Positions 52,844-62,548 of a stretch of DNA of 64,000 nt are shown in pieces. The first letter of the stretch is position 1; each line of letters starts with the position of its first letter. The stretch comes from Maribacter vaceletii (GTDB lineage Bacteria; Bacteroidota; Bacteroidia; Flavobacteriales; Flavobacteriaceae): positions 496,001-560,000 of the forward strand of contig NZ_RBIQ01000008.1 in NCBI RefSeq assembly GCF_003634105.1, in the 5' to 3' direction. The notes beneath the pieces were generated by a model. That model made no database searches. It was not told the DNA's origin and worked only from the letters and a program-made list of their open reading frames with translations. Made by a program: the position numbers and the translations under genes.

Positions 52844-53980
52844 ATGAGAAAATTAGTACTCCTTTTTACAGCGATTGTTTTAGGCACATTAAGTAGCTAC
52901 GCTAGTACAACTGATGATAAGGTTGCAACACGCAATGCTTATCAATACAACAACTCATTTATTTTTGTAGAAAATGGCATTACGTTTTCTGTATTCCCAG
53001 ATGGTGAATTCGATTTTTATATAGATAACCGTTTAGGAAGAACAAATAGAAATGTAACATTTAACTCTGGTTATGATTATAGCCCTTACGCACAATATGA
53101 TGATTATGGTGCTGTAATACAAGTAGAAAATGTTCCTGTATTTTATGATTATTACGGACGTGTATCTAACATAGGAAATATAGATATTGCATATAGAAAC
53201 GGACGAGTATTTAGAGTTGGTGGTATGCATGTATACTATAACCAAAGAGGAATTTTTAACTACCATACTGGTTATATTAACAGGTATAATAGAACCTATG
53301 TTTTTAGACCTTTTCACAGGTTATTTTTAAGACCATCTATTAATTTATGTTTAGTATTTAACAGACCATATAGAAGGTATTACACTCCTACTCGTTATAC
53401 ATATCATAGACCATATAGACATAATACAAGAAGAGTGTACGCTAAAATTGGACGTGAACACAGGTACAATAAAATGCGTAATACTAGATCTAAAGTTTAT
53501 AGAAATGACAAAAGAGTTGCTGTACGTTCTAACACTTCTAGAAGTAGAAGTACAAATAGAAACATTACTCATAGAGCAAATAGAAAAAATAATACTTCTA
53601 TAAAAAGAAGTACAGCTCAAAGAGGTAATACAAAAACATATAGAAGCAATTCTGGAAGAAATACGGTAACAAAAAGACAAGTAACAAGAACACCTAGAAG
53701 TACTACGGTAACACGTACTACTAAGAACTATAGAAAACCTGTATCTAGAACAACAAATAGAACCGTTGCAAAAAGAAACAATAATACACAAAGAAACTCT
53801 AGAAGTACTGGTGTATCTACAAGAAGTTCTAATAATAAAAGAACGATTAGCAGAACACCTACTAGAAGTAGAAATACAGTTTCAAGAAGTAGTAGTTCTA
53901 AAAGAGTAACAAAAGTTCCTTCTAGAAGTTCTAGAAGCAATTCTAAATCTGTAACTACTAGAAGTAGCAGAAGAAAATAA
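52844..53980 (+). CDS. Exported protein with basic Arg/Ser/Thr/Asn-rich C-terminal half
   Basis: 378 aa with a signal peptide (LLFTAIVLGTLSSYAST). Residues about 30-165 form a Tyr/Asn-rich beta-like domain (FSVFPDGEFDFYIDNRLGRT). From about 185 to the end, the chain is low-complexity and extremely basic (SRSTNRNITHRANRKN and similar), ending VTTRSSRRK. I know no function; a cell-surface or nucleic-acid/polyanion-binding role is conceivable. Family members without the long tail seem usual in flavobacteria. A strong terminator follows. Confidence 0.85.
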   Translation: MRKLVLLFTAIVLGTLSSYASTTDDKVATRNAYQYNNSFIFVENGITFSVFPDGEFDFYIDNRLGRTNRNVTFNSGYDYSPYAQYDDYGAVIQVENVPVFYDYYGRVSNIGNIDIAYRNGRVFRVGGMHVYYNQRGIFNYHTGYINRYNRTYVFRPFHRLFLRPSINLCLVFNRPYRRYYTPTRYTYHRPYRHNTRRVYAKIGREHRYNKMRNTRSKVYRNDKRVAVRSNTSRSRSTNRNITHRANRKNNTSIKRSTAQRGNTKTYRSNSGRNTVTKRQVTRTPRSTTVTRTTKNYRKPVSRTTNRTVAKRNNNTQRNSRSTGVSTRSSNNKRTISRTPTRSRNTVSRSSSSKRVTKVPSRSSRSNSKSVTTRSSRRK

Positions 53981-54002
53981 AGAAAGTTTTTAGGTTGGTT
54001 GT

Positions 54003-54043
54003 AAACCCCGTAGCAAATTTATATGCTACGGGGTTTCTTTTTT
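54003..54043. terminator. Bidirectional terminator between convergent genes
   Basis: Perfect 13-bp stem (AAACCCCGTAGCA, TGCTACGGGGTTT) with an 8-nt loop and T-run after it. It lies between the basic-protein gene and the sugar isomerase-like gene, touching the stop of the latter. Confidence 0.9.
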
Positions 54044-54992
54044 ATGCATTTTTCCACAAAGTGTTAATTGTTTTTAAATCTTTTTTCATAGCATCATAAA
54101 CAACTTTCTTATCTACTGTTATACTATGCTTGCCCTTCTCTGCACCTCCTAAATCATATTCTAAATGTAAAGAAACCGGTGGTTTTAAACTATACTTTTT
54201 TAACAATTTAAAATAAGCATCAAAATCTACCATACCTTCTCCTATTGGCACATTAACAAGCTTCCATTTACCTTTTATTTGTGCCCATTTAAAATCTTTA
54301 AGGACTATAGTTTTTATATAAGATTGTAACAATGCTAACCCATTTTTCCAAGACCCACCTCCTTCTACAGTTGCATGTCTAATGTCATACTGTACACCAA
54401 AATAATTAGAATCTACTGTTTCTAAAATTTTTTTTACTTCCCAGAACGAACCTCCAATTTTTAAACCTGCATGGTTTTGATAACAACCAATAATTCCAAA
54501 TTTTTTATTTAATTCTCCTAATTTTTGGATTTCTTCTGTATAAAAAGCTAAAGAATCTTCCATAGAAATTTCTTTCTTATAAGCAAACCAATTGGACCTG
54601 TAAAACATTACCCCTTCTTTGGCTGCTGTTTTTATAACTTCAATATCTAATTGTTTAGAGGCATTTTCTATAGTCGTTGTAATCATTTTACATGAAGAGC
54701 CTCCTTTTTTTATTGCTGCAATAGCTTTTGGAAGGTCTTTTTCTACATTAGAAGGCAATACATGACCTTTTGGCCGCACTGTTAAATCTACACCAGAAAA
54801 TCCCATTTCTGCAGCCATTGCCCCTGTAGTCTCATAATCTAAAAACTGAAGATGTTTAGAAAATATAGAAATGTCTAAACCTGTATTCAGATCTACTACA
54901 GAGTTAAATAAAGGGTTAGCTAAACCATTAAAAGGTATTGCTCCTAAAACTCCTAATGCAGCGAGCTTAGTAAATTCTCTTCTAGTTTTCAT
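54042..54992 (-). CDS. Sugar phosphate isomerase/epimerase-like protein with Tat-type signal
   Basis: 316 aa. The N-terminus is a twin-arginine signal (MKTRREFTKLAALGVLGAIP), so the folded protein is exported. The remainder is an AP-endonuclease-2-type TIM barrel (TTGAMAAEMGFSGVDLTVRP, then YDIRHATVEGGGSWKNGLA). Family members isomerise or epimerise sugars; the substrate is unknown. Single gene. Confidence 0.88.
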   Translation of the reverse strand: MKTRREFTKLAALGVLGAIPFNGLANPLFNSVVDLNTGLDISIFSKHLQFLDYETTGAMAAEMGFSGVDLTVRPKGHVLPSNVEKDLPKAIAAIKKGGSSCKMITTTIENASKQLDIEVIKTAAKEGVMFYRSNWFAYKKEISMEDSLAFYTEEIQKLGELNKKFGIIGCYQNHAGLKIGGSFWEVKKILETVDSNYFGVQYDIRHATVEGGGSWKNGLALLQSYIKTIVLKDFKWAQIKGKWKLVNVPIGEGMVDFDAYFKLLKKYSLKPPVSLHLEYDLGGAEKGKHSITVDKKVVYDAMKKDLKTINTLWKNA

Positions 54993-55072
54993 TTTCAGAA
55001 ATTTTTTGTTTTTTTAATACAAGTATAGTTTACAACAAAAGAGTTTATATTACTTGTTTTGTTACAAACAAG

Positions 55073-56536
55073 TTACTTAAATATTCTATTAATAATAGAA
55101 TCAATTAAAATATTTACATCTCTAGAAATATTAAATCTATATAACATTCCTGTATATAAAATAAATGCCAAACTACTTTTAATTAGTATCGCTAAAATTG
55201 GAGAGAGATTTAATGGTATATAGTATAATACAAACCCTATACTTATTAATAATCCTAAAATTTTCAAAGTCTCTTTAGTAAAAGGTTGTATTTTAAATTT
55301 AGCTTTTACATAAAGTAATTTTAAAGAATTATAAACAAAAAAAGCAGAAAAACTAGCTATTGCAGCTCCTTTTATTCCAAATTCTGGGATTAACCAAAAA
55401 TTGAACCCTACAGCTAAAACAGCTAATAGAACCCCTAAAAATAAAACAGAACGATAATAATCTGAATTAAACAAAATAGAATTGTTATTCCCCAAAAGAG
55501 CATCGTAAACTTTTGCTAAACCTATCCAAAAAACAATAAGAAAACCATTACTATATGCTTCTGGCAAAAAAGAATATAAATCTTTAATATTTATTATAAT
55601 TAATAAAAATAATAAGCCTGAAATAATAAAAAGAGTAAGCGAACTTTTTTGATACAACTCTTTTAAAGAAATATAATTTTTTGTGTTAATATATGTTGCC
55701 GTTATTGGATATGTAATTTGATGCATTGCTCTAGATGGCACTGCTATAGTTGTGGCTATAAAACCTGAAACAGCATAATAGGCAACGTTCTCTATTTCTA
55801 GAAAATTATTTAACATCACTTTATCTACCTCTAATAATACAATTGCCGTAGACCCTCCCAAAATAATTAAAGTGCTATACTTAATAATCTCTTTTGTGTT
55901 TTTTGGTAAGCTAAACATTAATTTAGGCATGCGTAATTTATAAGCATAGACCTTCATAACAACGGTTCTAAGAATATAAAACCCAACTAAAGCTTTTATA
56001 AATACATCTATTGTTATTATTTTTTTCCATAGCAATAGTAATAGAATGGTTTGCCCTACTCTACAAAAAATCTCTTTCATAAAATTTCCAAAGACAGATT
56101 TCATTTGAATTTTTGCCCAAGCAAAAAAAATCTCAAAATAAGCCATTGCCATTCCTGTTAAGAAAATATAACAAACATATTCTTTTACTATTGGGTTTTT
56201 AGCAGAAAGTATATTTCCTATTATATCTGTAGCGAAAAAACTAATAAGTGCTATAGGTATTATAAACAAAAAAGGAAGAAATAACATTAAAGTTAAAAAA
56301 GACTCTTTGCTTTTACCTTCTTTAAAACCACTATAAAACTTCACTAAAGTATTTGGTACTCCAAAAGCCATAAGTGGCATTAAAACAGCAGAAATAGATA
56401 ATATTACTTGAATAAGACCGTAATACTCCTCTTTCATAAAACTAGTATATAAAAACAATGTATTTATAGCCCCAATAGCAAAACCTAAATAGGTTACTAA
56501 TGTGTTTTTTAATGACTGTTTTAATACTATTCCCAT
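55073..56536 (-). CDS. Polysaccharide flippase (Wzx/MATE-like)
   Basis: 487 aa with 12 or more membrane helices, starting SLKNTLVTYLGFAIGAINTL, a typical oligosaccharide-flippase opening. It would move lipid-linked sugars across the inner membrane. Its start overlaps the stop of the glycosyltransferase by 1 bp; together with YfhO-type protein it forms a three-gene operon. Confidence 0.9.
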   Translation of the reverse strand: MGIVLKQSLKNTLVTYLGFAIGAINTLFLYTSFMKEEYYGLIQVILSISAVLMPLMAFGVPNTLVKFYSGFKEGKSKESFLTLMLFLPFLFIIPIALISFFATDIIGNILSAKNPIVKEYVCYIFLTGMAMAYFEIFFAWAKIQMKSVFGNFMKEIFCRVGQTILLLLLWKKIITIDVFIKALVGFYILRTVVMKVYAYKLRMPKLMFSLPKNTKEIIKYSTLIILGGSTAIVLLEVDKVMLNNFLEIENVAYYAVSGFIATTIAVPSRAMHQITYPITATYINTKNYISLKELYQKSSLTLFIISGLLFLLIIINIKDLYSFLPEAYSNGFLIVFWIGLAKVYDALLGNNNSILFNSDYYRSVLFLGVLLAVLAVGFNFWLIPEFGIKGAAIASFSAFFVYNSLKLLYVKAKFKIQPFTKETLKILGLLISIGFVLYYIPLNLSPILAILIKSSLAFILYTGMLYRFNISRDVNILIDSIINRIFK

Positions 56537-57807
56537 TAAAGATGCTTAGCTAATTGTTCTGTTAATGCTTTACGACTATACTTTTCTATACTATTAGAAG
56601 TACTTTTTAATTTATTAACAAGATACAAGTTAAACCATTTTAGAATAATCTCTTTTAATTTCTCCTTACTATCATAGGTAAAAGCTTCTCCTGCGTTGGT
56701 CTCTTTTATTAATTGTCCAACTTCCCAGTCTTTAGGCCCTACCCCAAGAATAGGTCTTTTAGCTGCTAAATATTCAAAAACTTTCCCAGGTATTATTCCT
56801 TTGGTTTCTTCTGAATTTATCTCAATTAAAAGTAATACCTGAGATTTTCTTTGAAACGAAATAGCATTGTTATGAGACAAATAACCAACAATTTCAGTAT
56901 TATTATGAATACTATATTTTTTTATATTCTCTAGAACATCATCACTAACAACACCTACCAATTGCAAGCTAAAAAGTTTTTTAAAATCAGCATTCTCAAT
57001 AAGTAACTCAGATAAAGCTTGCCACAAAACATTAGGGTCTCGTCCTGTTAATAACGAACCTATATGGGCTATTGTAAATTTAGAATCCAAAGCTACATCG
57101 TTAGCTATTTGAATATCGTAACCATTTGTTATTACTTCTATAGGCTGCTTTGTTATTGCTTTAAACACATTTTTAGTTGTAGCACTAGTTACTATAATTT
57201 TGTCTGCACTATTTAAAACTTTGCTTTCTAATAGCTTGTGTTTTCTTTTGGATGCTTCTGTTAACTTTAGTTTTTTATGATAGCCTATGGTTGTCCAGGG
57301 ATCTCTAAAATCTGAAATCCATGTAATATTTAATTTTTTCTTTAAACCTAAACCAATTAAATGTACACTATGTGGTGGTCCTGTAGTAATAATTGTTTCT
57401 ATTTTTTCCTTTTTAATAACATCTTCTAAAAAAGAAATAGAAGGTTCTACCCAAAATTTGCGAGCATCTGGAATAAACAAATTACCTCTAACCCATAGAA
57501 AGGCTTTTTCTAAAAAGGATTGCTTTTTTGTTTGAATTAATCCAGAACTAATTCTATTTGTTTTTTTTGATGAAAAGATACCTGCCAATTTATAAGGTTC
57601 AAAAATTGGTTTTTTATAAATAAAAATTCCTTCGGGAATTTCTTTTAAAAGGCTAGTATCTTGTATTGGGTAATGCGGGTTTTCTGGAATATAAAGAACA
57701 GGCTCTATATTAAAATCTCTTAGGTATGTAATGAATTTTAGCCAACGCTGCACTCCTGGCCCACCAGCAGGCGGCCAATAATATGCTATTATCAGCACTT
57801 TTTTCAT
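56536..57807 (-). CDS. GT4-type glycosyltransferase
   Basis: 423 aa GT-B fold. Starts KKVLIIAYYWPPAGGPGVQR, the usual N-terminal donor-side loop, and continues with IITTGPPHSVHLIGLGLKKK and IVTSATTKNVFKAI; the late segment PGKVFEYLAAKRPILGVGP is the EX7E-type donor-binding region. Overlaps YfhO-type gene by 1 bp at its start and the flippase by 1 bp at its end, so translation is coupled. Sugar specificity unknown. Confidence 0.92.
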   Translation of the reverse strand: MKKVLIIAYYWPPAGGPGVQRWLKFITYLRDFNIEPVLYIPENPHYPIQDTSLLKEIPEGIFIYKKPIFEPYKLAGIFSSKKTNRISSGLIQTKKQSFLEKAFLWVRGNLFIPDARKFWVEPSISFLEDVIKKEKIETIITTGPPHSVHLIGLGLKKKLNITWISDFRDPWTTIGYHKKLKLTEASKRKHKLLESKVLNSADKIIVTSATTKNVFKAITKQPIEVITNGYDIQIANDVALDSKFTIAHIGSLLTGRDPNVLWQALSELLIENADFKKLFSLQLVGVVSDDVLENIKKYSIHNNTEIVGYLSHNNAISFQRKSQVLLLIEINSEETKGIIPGKVFEYLAAKRPILGVGPKDWEVGQLIKETNAGEAFTYDSKEKLKEIILKWFNLYLVNKLKSTSNSIEKYSRKALTEQLAKHL

Positions 57808-60242
57808 TACACTTTTTCCTTTTTTCTAGAACGCCAAAAAGTAAAACCTATTCCTAGTACTATTAAAAATCCTAATAATGAGGAACTTGCTAGGGCTATT
57901 GTACTACCGTCTTTTACAACTTTAGGTTCAAATTTAAATTCTATTTTATGTTCCCCTTCTGGTATTTTTAATGCTCGTAAAACATAATTCACTTTAAAAT
58001 GGTCTGTTAATACACCATCTATATAAGCATTCCAACCATTACCATAATACATTTCGGAAAATACAGCTACACCTGCATTTTCATTTTTAGAAATATAGGT
58101 TAAATAATTTAGTTTATAATCTGTAAGTTGAATTGTTGTTGTAGAATCTGTTTGAAAAGCGAATCTATTTATATTTGGAAAATTTGAAGTATTAAAAATA
58201 GCTTCGTTTTTATTATCTAAAGTACCTAACCCCTGTATTTCTTCATTTGCTGTAGTAACAGGCACTAGCTTTTTAATAAACCATGCATTACCATTAGCTT
58301 CTGGATTAACTGCTGGGTAACTTCTACCCTCTTCATCTTGCTGTACAACATACTTAACATTAAGCATATTTAACACGCCTACTTTACCTTTATAAATATG
58401 AAAATCGAACAAATCTTGAATACCAGCAGGTTTAGCAGCATGATACCCTCCTATAGATTTATGAAAATACGAAGTACGAGCACCATTTAATCCCTCCTGA
58501 GGGTCATATACTCTATAATTACCTTTATCTTTTGCAATTTGTTTATCTACAGCAGTTTGTCTAAAAGGTTCATTCATTTGTCTTTTACTAACAAAATCAT
58601 CTTTATTTACATAGCGCTTATCTACACCTACTAAATCTACCAGAATTAAAACTCCTAACCCTAAAACAAGAAGATTTTCTTTTACCTTACCTTTAATATA
58701 CAACCATAAAGCTACTGATGCTAGAGCAACAAATAAAAGAGAACGTAACGTATCATTCGTATACACAGCTTCCCTATCCAGCTTAATCAACGCCATTAAT
58801 TCATCTCCGTAATTTTGTTTTATAAAAGCATCATCACTACCAGAGAAATTAAACATTCCTTTAAAAAGTAATAAACCAATTAAAATAGAAACTACCGTAA
58901 TTGCTGAAATTTTTAAAGCATTTATTTTTTTTGCTGATGCAACCTTATTTTTAAATAATTCGTTTATTGCTAAAATAGCCAAAACTGGAGTACAAAGTTC
59001 CAATATTACCTGTATAGATGACACTGCTCTAAATTTATCGTACAACGGAAAATAGTCTATCATAAAATCAGTCAATAGGCTAAAATTCTTTCCCCAAGAT
59101 AAAATTAAAGACATAATTGTACCACCAAGTAACCACCACTTAGCTTTGCGCTGTACTAAAAATAATCCTAGTATAAATAAGAAAAAGATAACTACTCCAA
59201 TATAAGCTGGCGCAGCTACACCAGGCTGGTCTCCCCAGTATAAAGGCAACCTACTAGAAAAAGAGATTGCTTGTGTTCTTGTTATTCCTTGATCGGTTAA
59301 AAAATTAAATGTTTTAGAGCTTTCACCTAAATTTTCTCCATTAGAACCTCCAAATAATCTAGGAACAAAAATGTTTAAAGACTCTACAATTCCGTAACTA
59401 TATTGTGTAATATACTCTTTACTAAGTCCGCCTTTATTCTCTTTAGGAGAACTATCAGGGTTAATTGTAAGTTCTGACTTTCCTCTGGTACTCCAATCTG
59501 CATATTCCTTTGTAGCCATTAAACCTGTGGCATTTGTAGCAATACCAAATGCTACGGCTAATAGTAATATTCCTATTGAAATTACAAAGTGTTTAAACTT
59601 CTTTTTAAGAATAGCGTTTACTAAATAAACAGCTCCCATAATTAATATTAGGAGCATACAATAGTACGTCATTTGGTAATGGTTTGCGCCTACTTCTAAT
59701 GCCATTGCAATTGCAGTAAGTATAAAACCTCCAATATATTTTTTCCTAAAAACTAAAACAATACCGCCTAACAACATAGGTAAATAGCCTATAGCATGTG
59801 CTTTAGCATTATGCCCTACTCCAAGAATTATAATTAAATAGGTAGAAAAACCAAAAGCTAATGCACCTAAAGCAGCTAACCTATAATCAACCTTAAGGCA
59901 ACATAAAAGAATATAAAACCCTAAAAAATAAACAAATAAGTAATCTGCAGGGCGGGGTAAAAAACGAATTAAACTATCTAATTTTTTTACATAATTATGT
60001 GGATAATACGCTCCTAATTGAAATGTTGGCATACCTCCAAAAGCGCTATTAGTCCAGTACGGTTCATCGCCAGTAACTTTTCTAAAGTTATTCTGCTCCT
60101 TTGCCATACCTGTATACTGTACAATGTCTGATTGTTGTATAACCTTCCCTTGTAAAACAGGGTTAAAATATAGCAAAGCTGCTATTACAAAAAAAACAAG
60201 AACAAAAAAATGTACAAAAAGTGCTTTAAAACCTAATTTCAT
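57807..60242 (-). CDS. YfhO-family integral membrane protein
   Basis: 811 aa with about 13 membrane helices, in the GT-C-like YfhO family that includes proteins needed for glycosylation of lipoteichoic acid in Firmicutes. The N-terminal part (LQGKVIQQSDIVQYTGMAKE) and EPYWTNSAFGGMPTFQLGAY are family blocks; a large C-terminal periplasmic domain precedes a final helix. It is the first gene of the operon and probably acts with the downstream glycosyltransferase and flippase on a surface glycan. Confidence 0.92.
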   Translation of the reverse strand: MKLGFKALFVHFFVLVFFVIAALLYFNPVLQGKVIQQSDIVQYTGMAKEQNNFRKVTGDEPYWTNSAFGGMPTFQLGAYYPHNYVKKLDSLIRFLPRPADYLFVYFLGFYILLCCLKVDYRLAALGALAFGFSTYLIIILGVGHNAKAHAIGYLPMLLGGIVLVFRKKYIGGFILTAIAMALEVGANHYQMTYYCMLLILIMGAVYLVNAILKKKFKHFVISIGILLLAVAFGIATNATGLMATKEYADWSTRGKSELTINPDSSPKENKGGLSKEYITQYSYGIVESLNIFVPRLFGGSNGENLGESSKTFNFLTDQGITRTQAISFSSRLPLYWGDQPGVAAPAYIGVVIFFLFILGLFLVQRKAKWWLLGGTIMSLILSWGKNFSLLTDFMIDYFPLYDKFRAVSSIQVILELCTPVLAILAINELFKNKVASAKKINALKISAITVVSILIGLLLFKGMFNFSGSDDAFIKQNYGDELMALIKLDREAVYTNDTLRSLLFVALASVALWLYIKGKVKENLLVLGLGVLILVDLVGVDKRYVNKDDFVSKRQMNEPFRQTAVDKQIAKDKGNYRVYDPQEGLNGARTSYFHKSIGGYHAAKPAGIQDLFDFHIYKGKVGVLNMLNVKYVVQQDEEGRSYPAVNPEANGNAWFIKKLVPVTTANEEIQGLGTLDNKNEAIFNTSNFPNINRFAFQTDSTTTIQLTDYKLNYLTYISKNENAGVAVFSEMYYGNGWNAYIDGVLTDHFKVNYVLRALKIPEGEHKIEFKFEPKVVKDGSTIALASSSLLGFLIVLGIGFTFWRSRKKEKV

Positions 60243-60276
60243 TAAAATAAGATAGTCGTTAGTACTGTAAAGATAG

Positions 60277-60540
60277 TTACTCTACCTCTTCAAAATCTAT
60301 ATATTCTCCAACTTTTTTACCGTTACTCCTCTTTTGAGTTGTCTTTTTATTAATTATAACATCACCTATAGGGTCTTCTTTAACATTGTTTTGCTGCGAA
60401 AAATCATTCATTTTTTCTTTAAAATGAGCTTCGGTTTTTTTTGCAGCATACCTTAAAATATTAGGCGCAAACCATTTTGCTACTATTTTAAATAAATAAT
60501 AGAATAAAAGAATAATTAAAATTGTCTTTAAAAATGCCAT
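60277..60540 (-). CDS. DUF4834 family small membrane protein
   Basis: 87 aa: one N-terminal membrane helix (LKTILIILLFYYLFKIVAKW), a charged helical stretch and an acidic tail (GEYIDFEEVE). Matches DUF4834 of Bacteroidota. It lies 34 bp upstream of YfhO-type gene on the same strand and could be part of that operon. Function unknown. Confidence 0.85.
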   Translation of the reverse strand: MAFLKTILIILLFYYLFKIVAKWFAPNILRYAAKKTEAHFKEKMNDFSQQNNVKEDPIGDVIINKKTTQKRSNGKKVGEYIDFEEVE

Positions 60541-60622
60541 TTTTATTTGTGAAAATTTATATCAAAAATACAATTCTAGCGTTGTACTTACTGAGCAAAA
60601 GTCTTAAAATAATACTAAAACC

Positions 60623-61729
60623 ATGACCATGGCAAGTTCTTTTGAACAAAAAAAGCTAAAAAATATTTTCTTTACACTTTTTTTTGCAATTCCTATTATA
60701 GGTTTTTCGCAATATACAAATGTAATAAACTCTAATAGACCAGGGCAGTCTGTAAGTGCATTTGCTGTTGGGAAAAATGTTGTTCAGTTAGAAGCTGGTT
60801 TGCTCTATGAACAACAAGACCATAACCTACTAAACACCCAATCTAATATTTGGGCCACAGAATTTTCATTACGATATGGTCTTCTTTTTGAAAGATTGGA
60901 AATAAATTGGGAAGGCATATTTCAAAATCAAGATATTACATTTGCGAATAACGGTACAGAAGATTCCTATACTAACTTTTCTAGAAATCGTATTGGTTTA
61001 AAATTTTTAGTTTTTGACCCATTTATAAATCCAAAAAGAGCAAACCCAAATTTATATAGCTGGAAAGCTAATAATAAATTTGTCTTAGATAATTTAGTAC
61101 CTGCCATTTCTGTATACGCTGGTGTAAACTATTTATTTGGAGATAACCCTTTTTACGTGGGAGACCCTAACTTATCTTACAGAGCTATGGTTGCAACACA
61201 AAGTAGATTAACTCCCAGATTTGTCTTAATTACTAATTTTGCATACGATCGCATAAGTACAGATTTTCCTGAAATGAGTTATTTAGTATCTTTATCTCAT
61301 GCCTTTAGAAACCCTAAATGGAGTGTTTTTATAGAAAACCAAGGGATTAAAAGTGACCGTTATGCAGATAACCTTCTTAGAGGAGGTGTAGCACACTTAC
61401 TTAGCGAAAGACTACAAGCTGATATTAATTTAGGCGCAAGTTTTAAAAACACACCTTCTAGAGTTTTTATTTCTTTAGGAGCTTCTTATAGATTTGATTT
61501 TCACAAAGACCCTGAGGTTTCTATAGATGAGCAAAAAGCAGGGCAAAATGGAGGTCCTATTAAAAAGAACTCCATGAAAAAGAAGAAAAAAGAAAAAAAC
61601 AAAGGTTCAGGAGCAGAGGATATTGACTTAGGTCCTTCTAAAAAGCAATTAAAAAAATTGAAAAAAGAAGAAAACAAAAAAGCTAAAAACAAGAAAAAAG
61701 AAAAAGAGGATGGGGTAATTGAGTTTTAA
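60623..61729 (+). CDS. Outer-membrane transporter-like beta-barrel with Lys-rich tail
   Basis: 368 aa. Signal-like helix (LKNIFFTLFFAIPIIGFSQ) then a barrel domain (INSNRPGQSVSAFAVGKNVV) of the 'MetA-pathway' transporter type found in Bacteroidota. The last about 60 residues are almost pure Lys/Glu with short hydrophobic spots (KKQLKKLKKEENKKAKNKKK), which is unusual for an outer-membrane protein. Substrate unknown. Confidence 0.85.
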   Translation: MTMASSFEQKKLKNIFFTLFFAIPIIGFSQYTNVINSNRPGQSVSAFAVGKNVVQLEAGLLYEQQDHNLLNTQSNIWATEFSLRYGLLFERLEINWEGIFQNQDITFANNGTEDSYTNFSRNRIGLKFLVFDPFINPKRANPNLYSWKANNKFVLDNLVPAISVYAGVNYLFGDNPFYVGDPNLSYRAMVATQSRLTPRFVLITNFAYDRISTDFPEMSYLVSLSHAFRNPKWSVFIENQGIKSDRYADNLLRGGVAHLLSERLQADINLGASFKNTPSRVFISLGASYRFDFHKDPEVSIDEQKAGQNGGPIKKNSMKKKKKEKNKGSGAEDIDLGPSKKQLKKLKKEENKKAKNKKKEKEDGVIEF

Positions 61730-61801
61730 TTTAGAAGAACAAACCCAATCTTTTTTTAAATTCATTTAATAAGAAGAACACTGCTAGTTGCACTTTTCAA
61801 C

Positions 61802-61809
61802 TATCTTTG
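61802..61809 (+). promoter_or_regulatory. -7 promoter element before the DEAD-like gene
   Basis: TATCTTTG matches TAnnTTTG; it is 49 bp before the ATG at 61859. Confidence 0.4.
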
Positions 61810-61858
61810 TTCTTCTATCATTTTATACAGATAGGTAATTATTTTAAACTCAAAGTAA

Positions 61859-62470
61859 ATGCCATTTAAAAAACTCCATCCCTCTCTAAAAGAGGCTTTA
61901 GAAAGATTAGAAATAGAATCTGCAACAACTTTTCAAAAAAATGCAATTCCTAAAATAAAAAGTGGCGCAAATATATTTGGCATAGCCCCCAAAGAAAGTG
62001 GTAAAACTACGGCTATGATTATTAACACCATACAAAAACTACTGTGTAAGGCAGAAGGAGATGCACCAAGAGCAATTAGTATAGTAGAAAATAAAAAAGA
62101 AGCGCAAGAGTTACATTCTAAATTTTTAGAATTTACAAAATATACAGACCTTAGAGTGTATATGGGGTATGAAGAACTACATATAGATATTCAAAAATCT
62201 GAAATCTATATGGGGATTGACATACTCATTAGCACACCAAAAAACCTTCAGAAATTATTTTTAACTAATGGTGTTAGTATATCACAATTAAAAATATTTT
62301 TTGTTGATGATGCTGATTTCTTAATACAGCGTAAAGAAATTACTTCTTTAACAACAACATCAGAAAGTATAAAAAAATGCCAGTATGTAATACTAGCAGA
62401 AAAATTAAATCCAAAGTTAGATCGTTTAAAAGATTATTTTATGACTAATTCTACAGTCATAAAAATCTAA
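61859..62470 (+). CDS. Stand-alone DEAD-box helicase N-terminal-like domain
   Basis: 203 aa, equal to the first RecA-like domain of a DEAD-box RNA helicase: a Q-motif-like start (ATTFQKNAIPKIKSG), Walker A with Lys49 (APKESGKTTA), STPKNLQKLF and the Walker B equivalent VDDAD (150-153) instead of DEAD. SAT is replaced by LAE. The second RecA domain, needed for unwinding, is missing and the frame ends cleanly with a stop, so it is a natural short form and not a window artefact. It may bind RNA or ATP without helicase action. Confidence 0.85.
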   Translation: MPFKKLHPSLKEALERLEIESATTFQKNAIPKIKSGANIFGIAPKESGKTTAMIINTIQKLLCKAEGDAPRAISIVENKKEAQELHSKFLEFTKYTDLRVYMGYEELHIDIQKSEIYMGIDILISTPKNLQKLFLTNGVSISQLKIFFVDDADFLIQRKEITSLTTTSESIKKCQYVILAEKLNPKLDRLKDYFMTNSTVIKI

Positions 62471-62548
62471 AAAAACTTAGTATAATAAATCTGTTATTAC
62501 TATTGGTTATTTGTACTTTTACCTTTTATGCTATATTAACAAAATGTC

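Noticed and set aside
53033-53940. Several long minus-strand ORFs opposite the basic Arg/Ser-rich protein
   Set aside because: They are antisense frames kept open by the repetitive AGA/ACT codon use of the plus-strand gene; their products are low-complexity Leu/Val or Ser/Cys strings.
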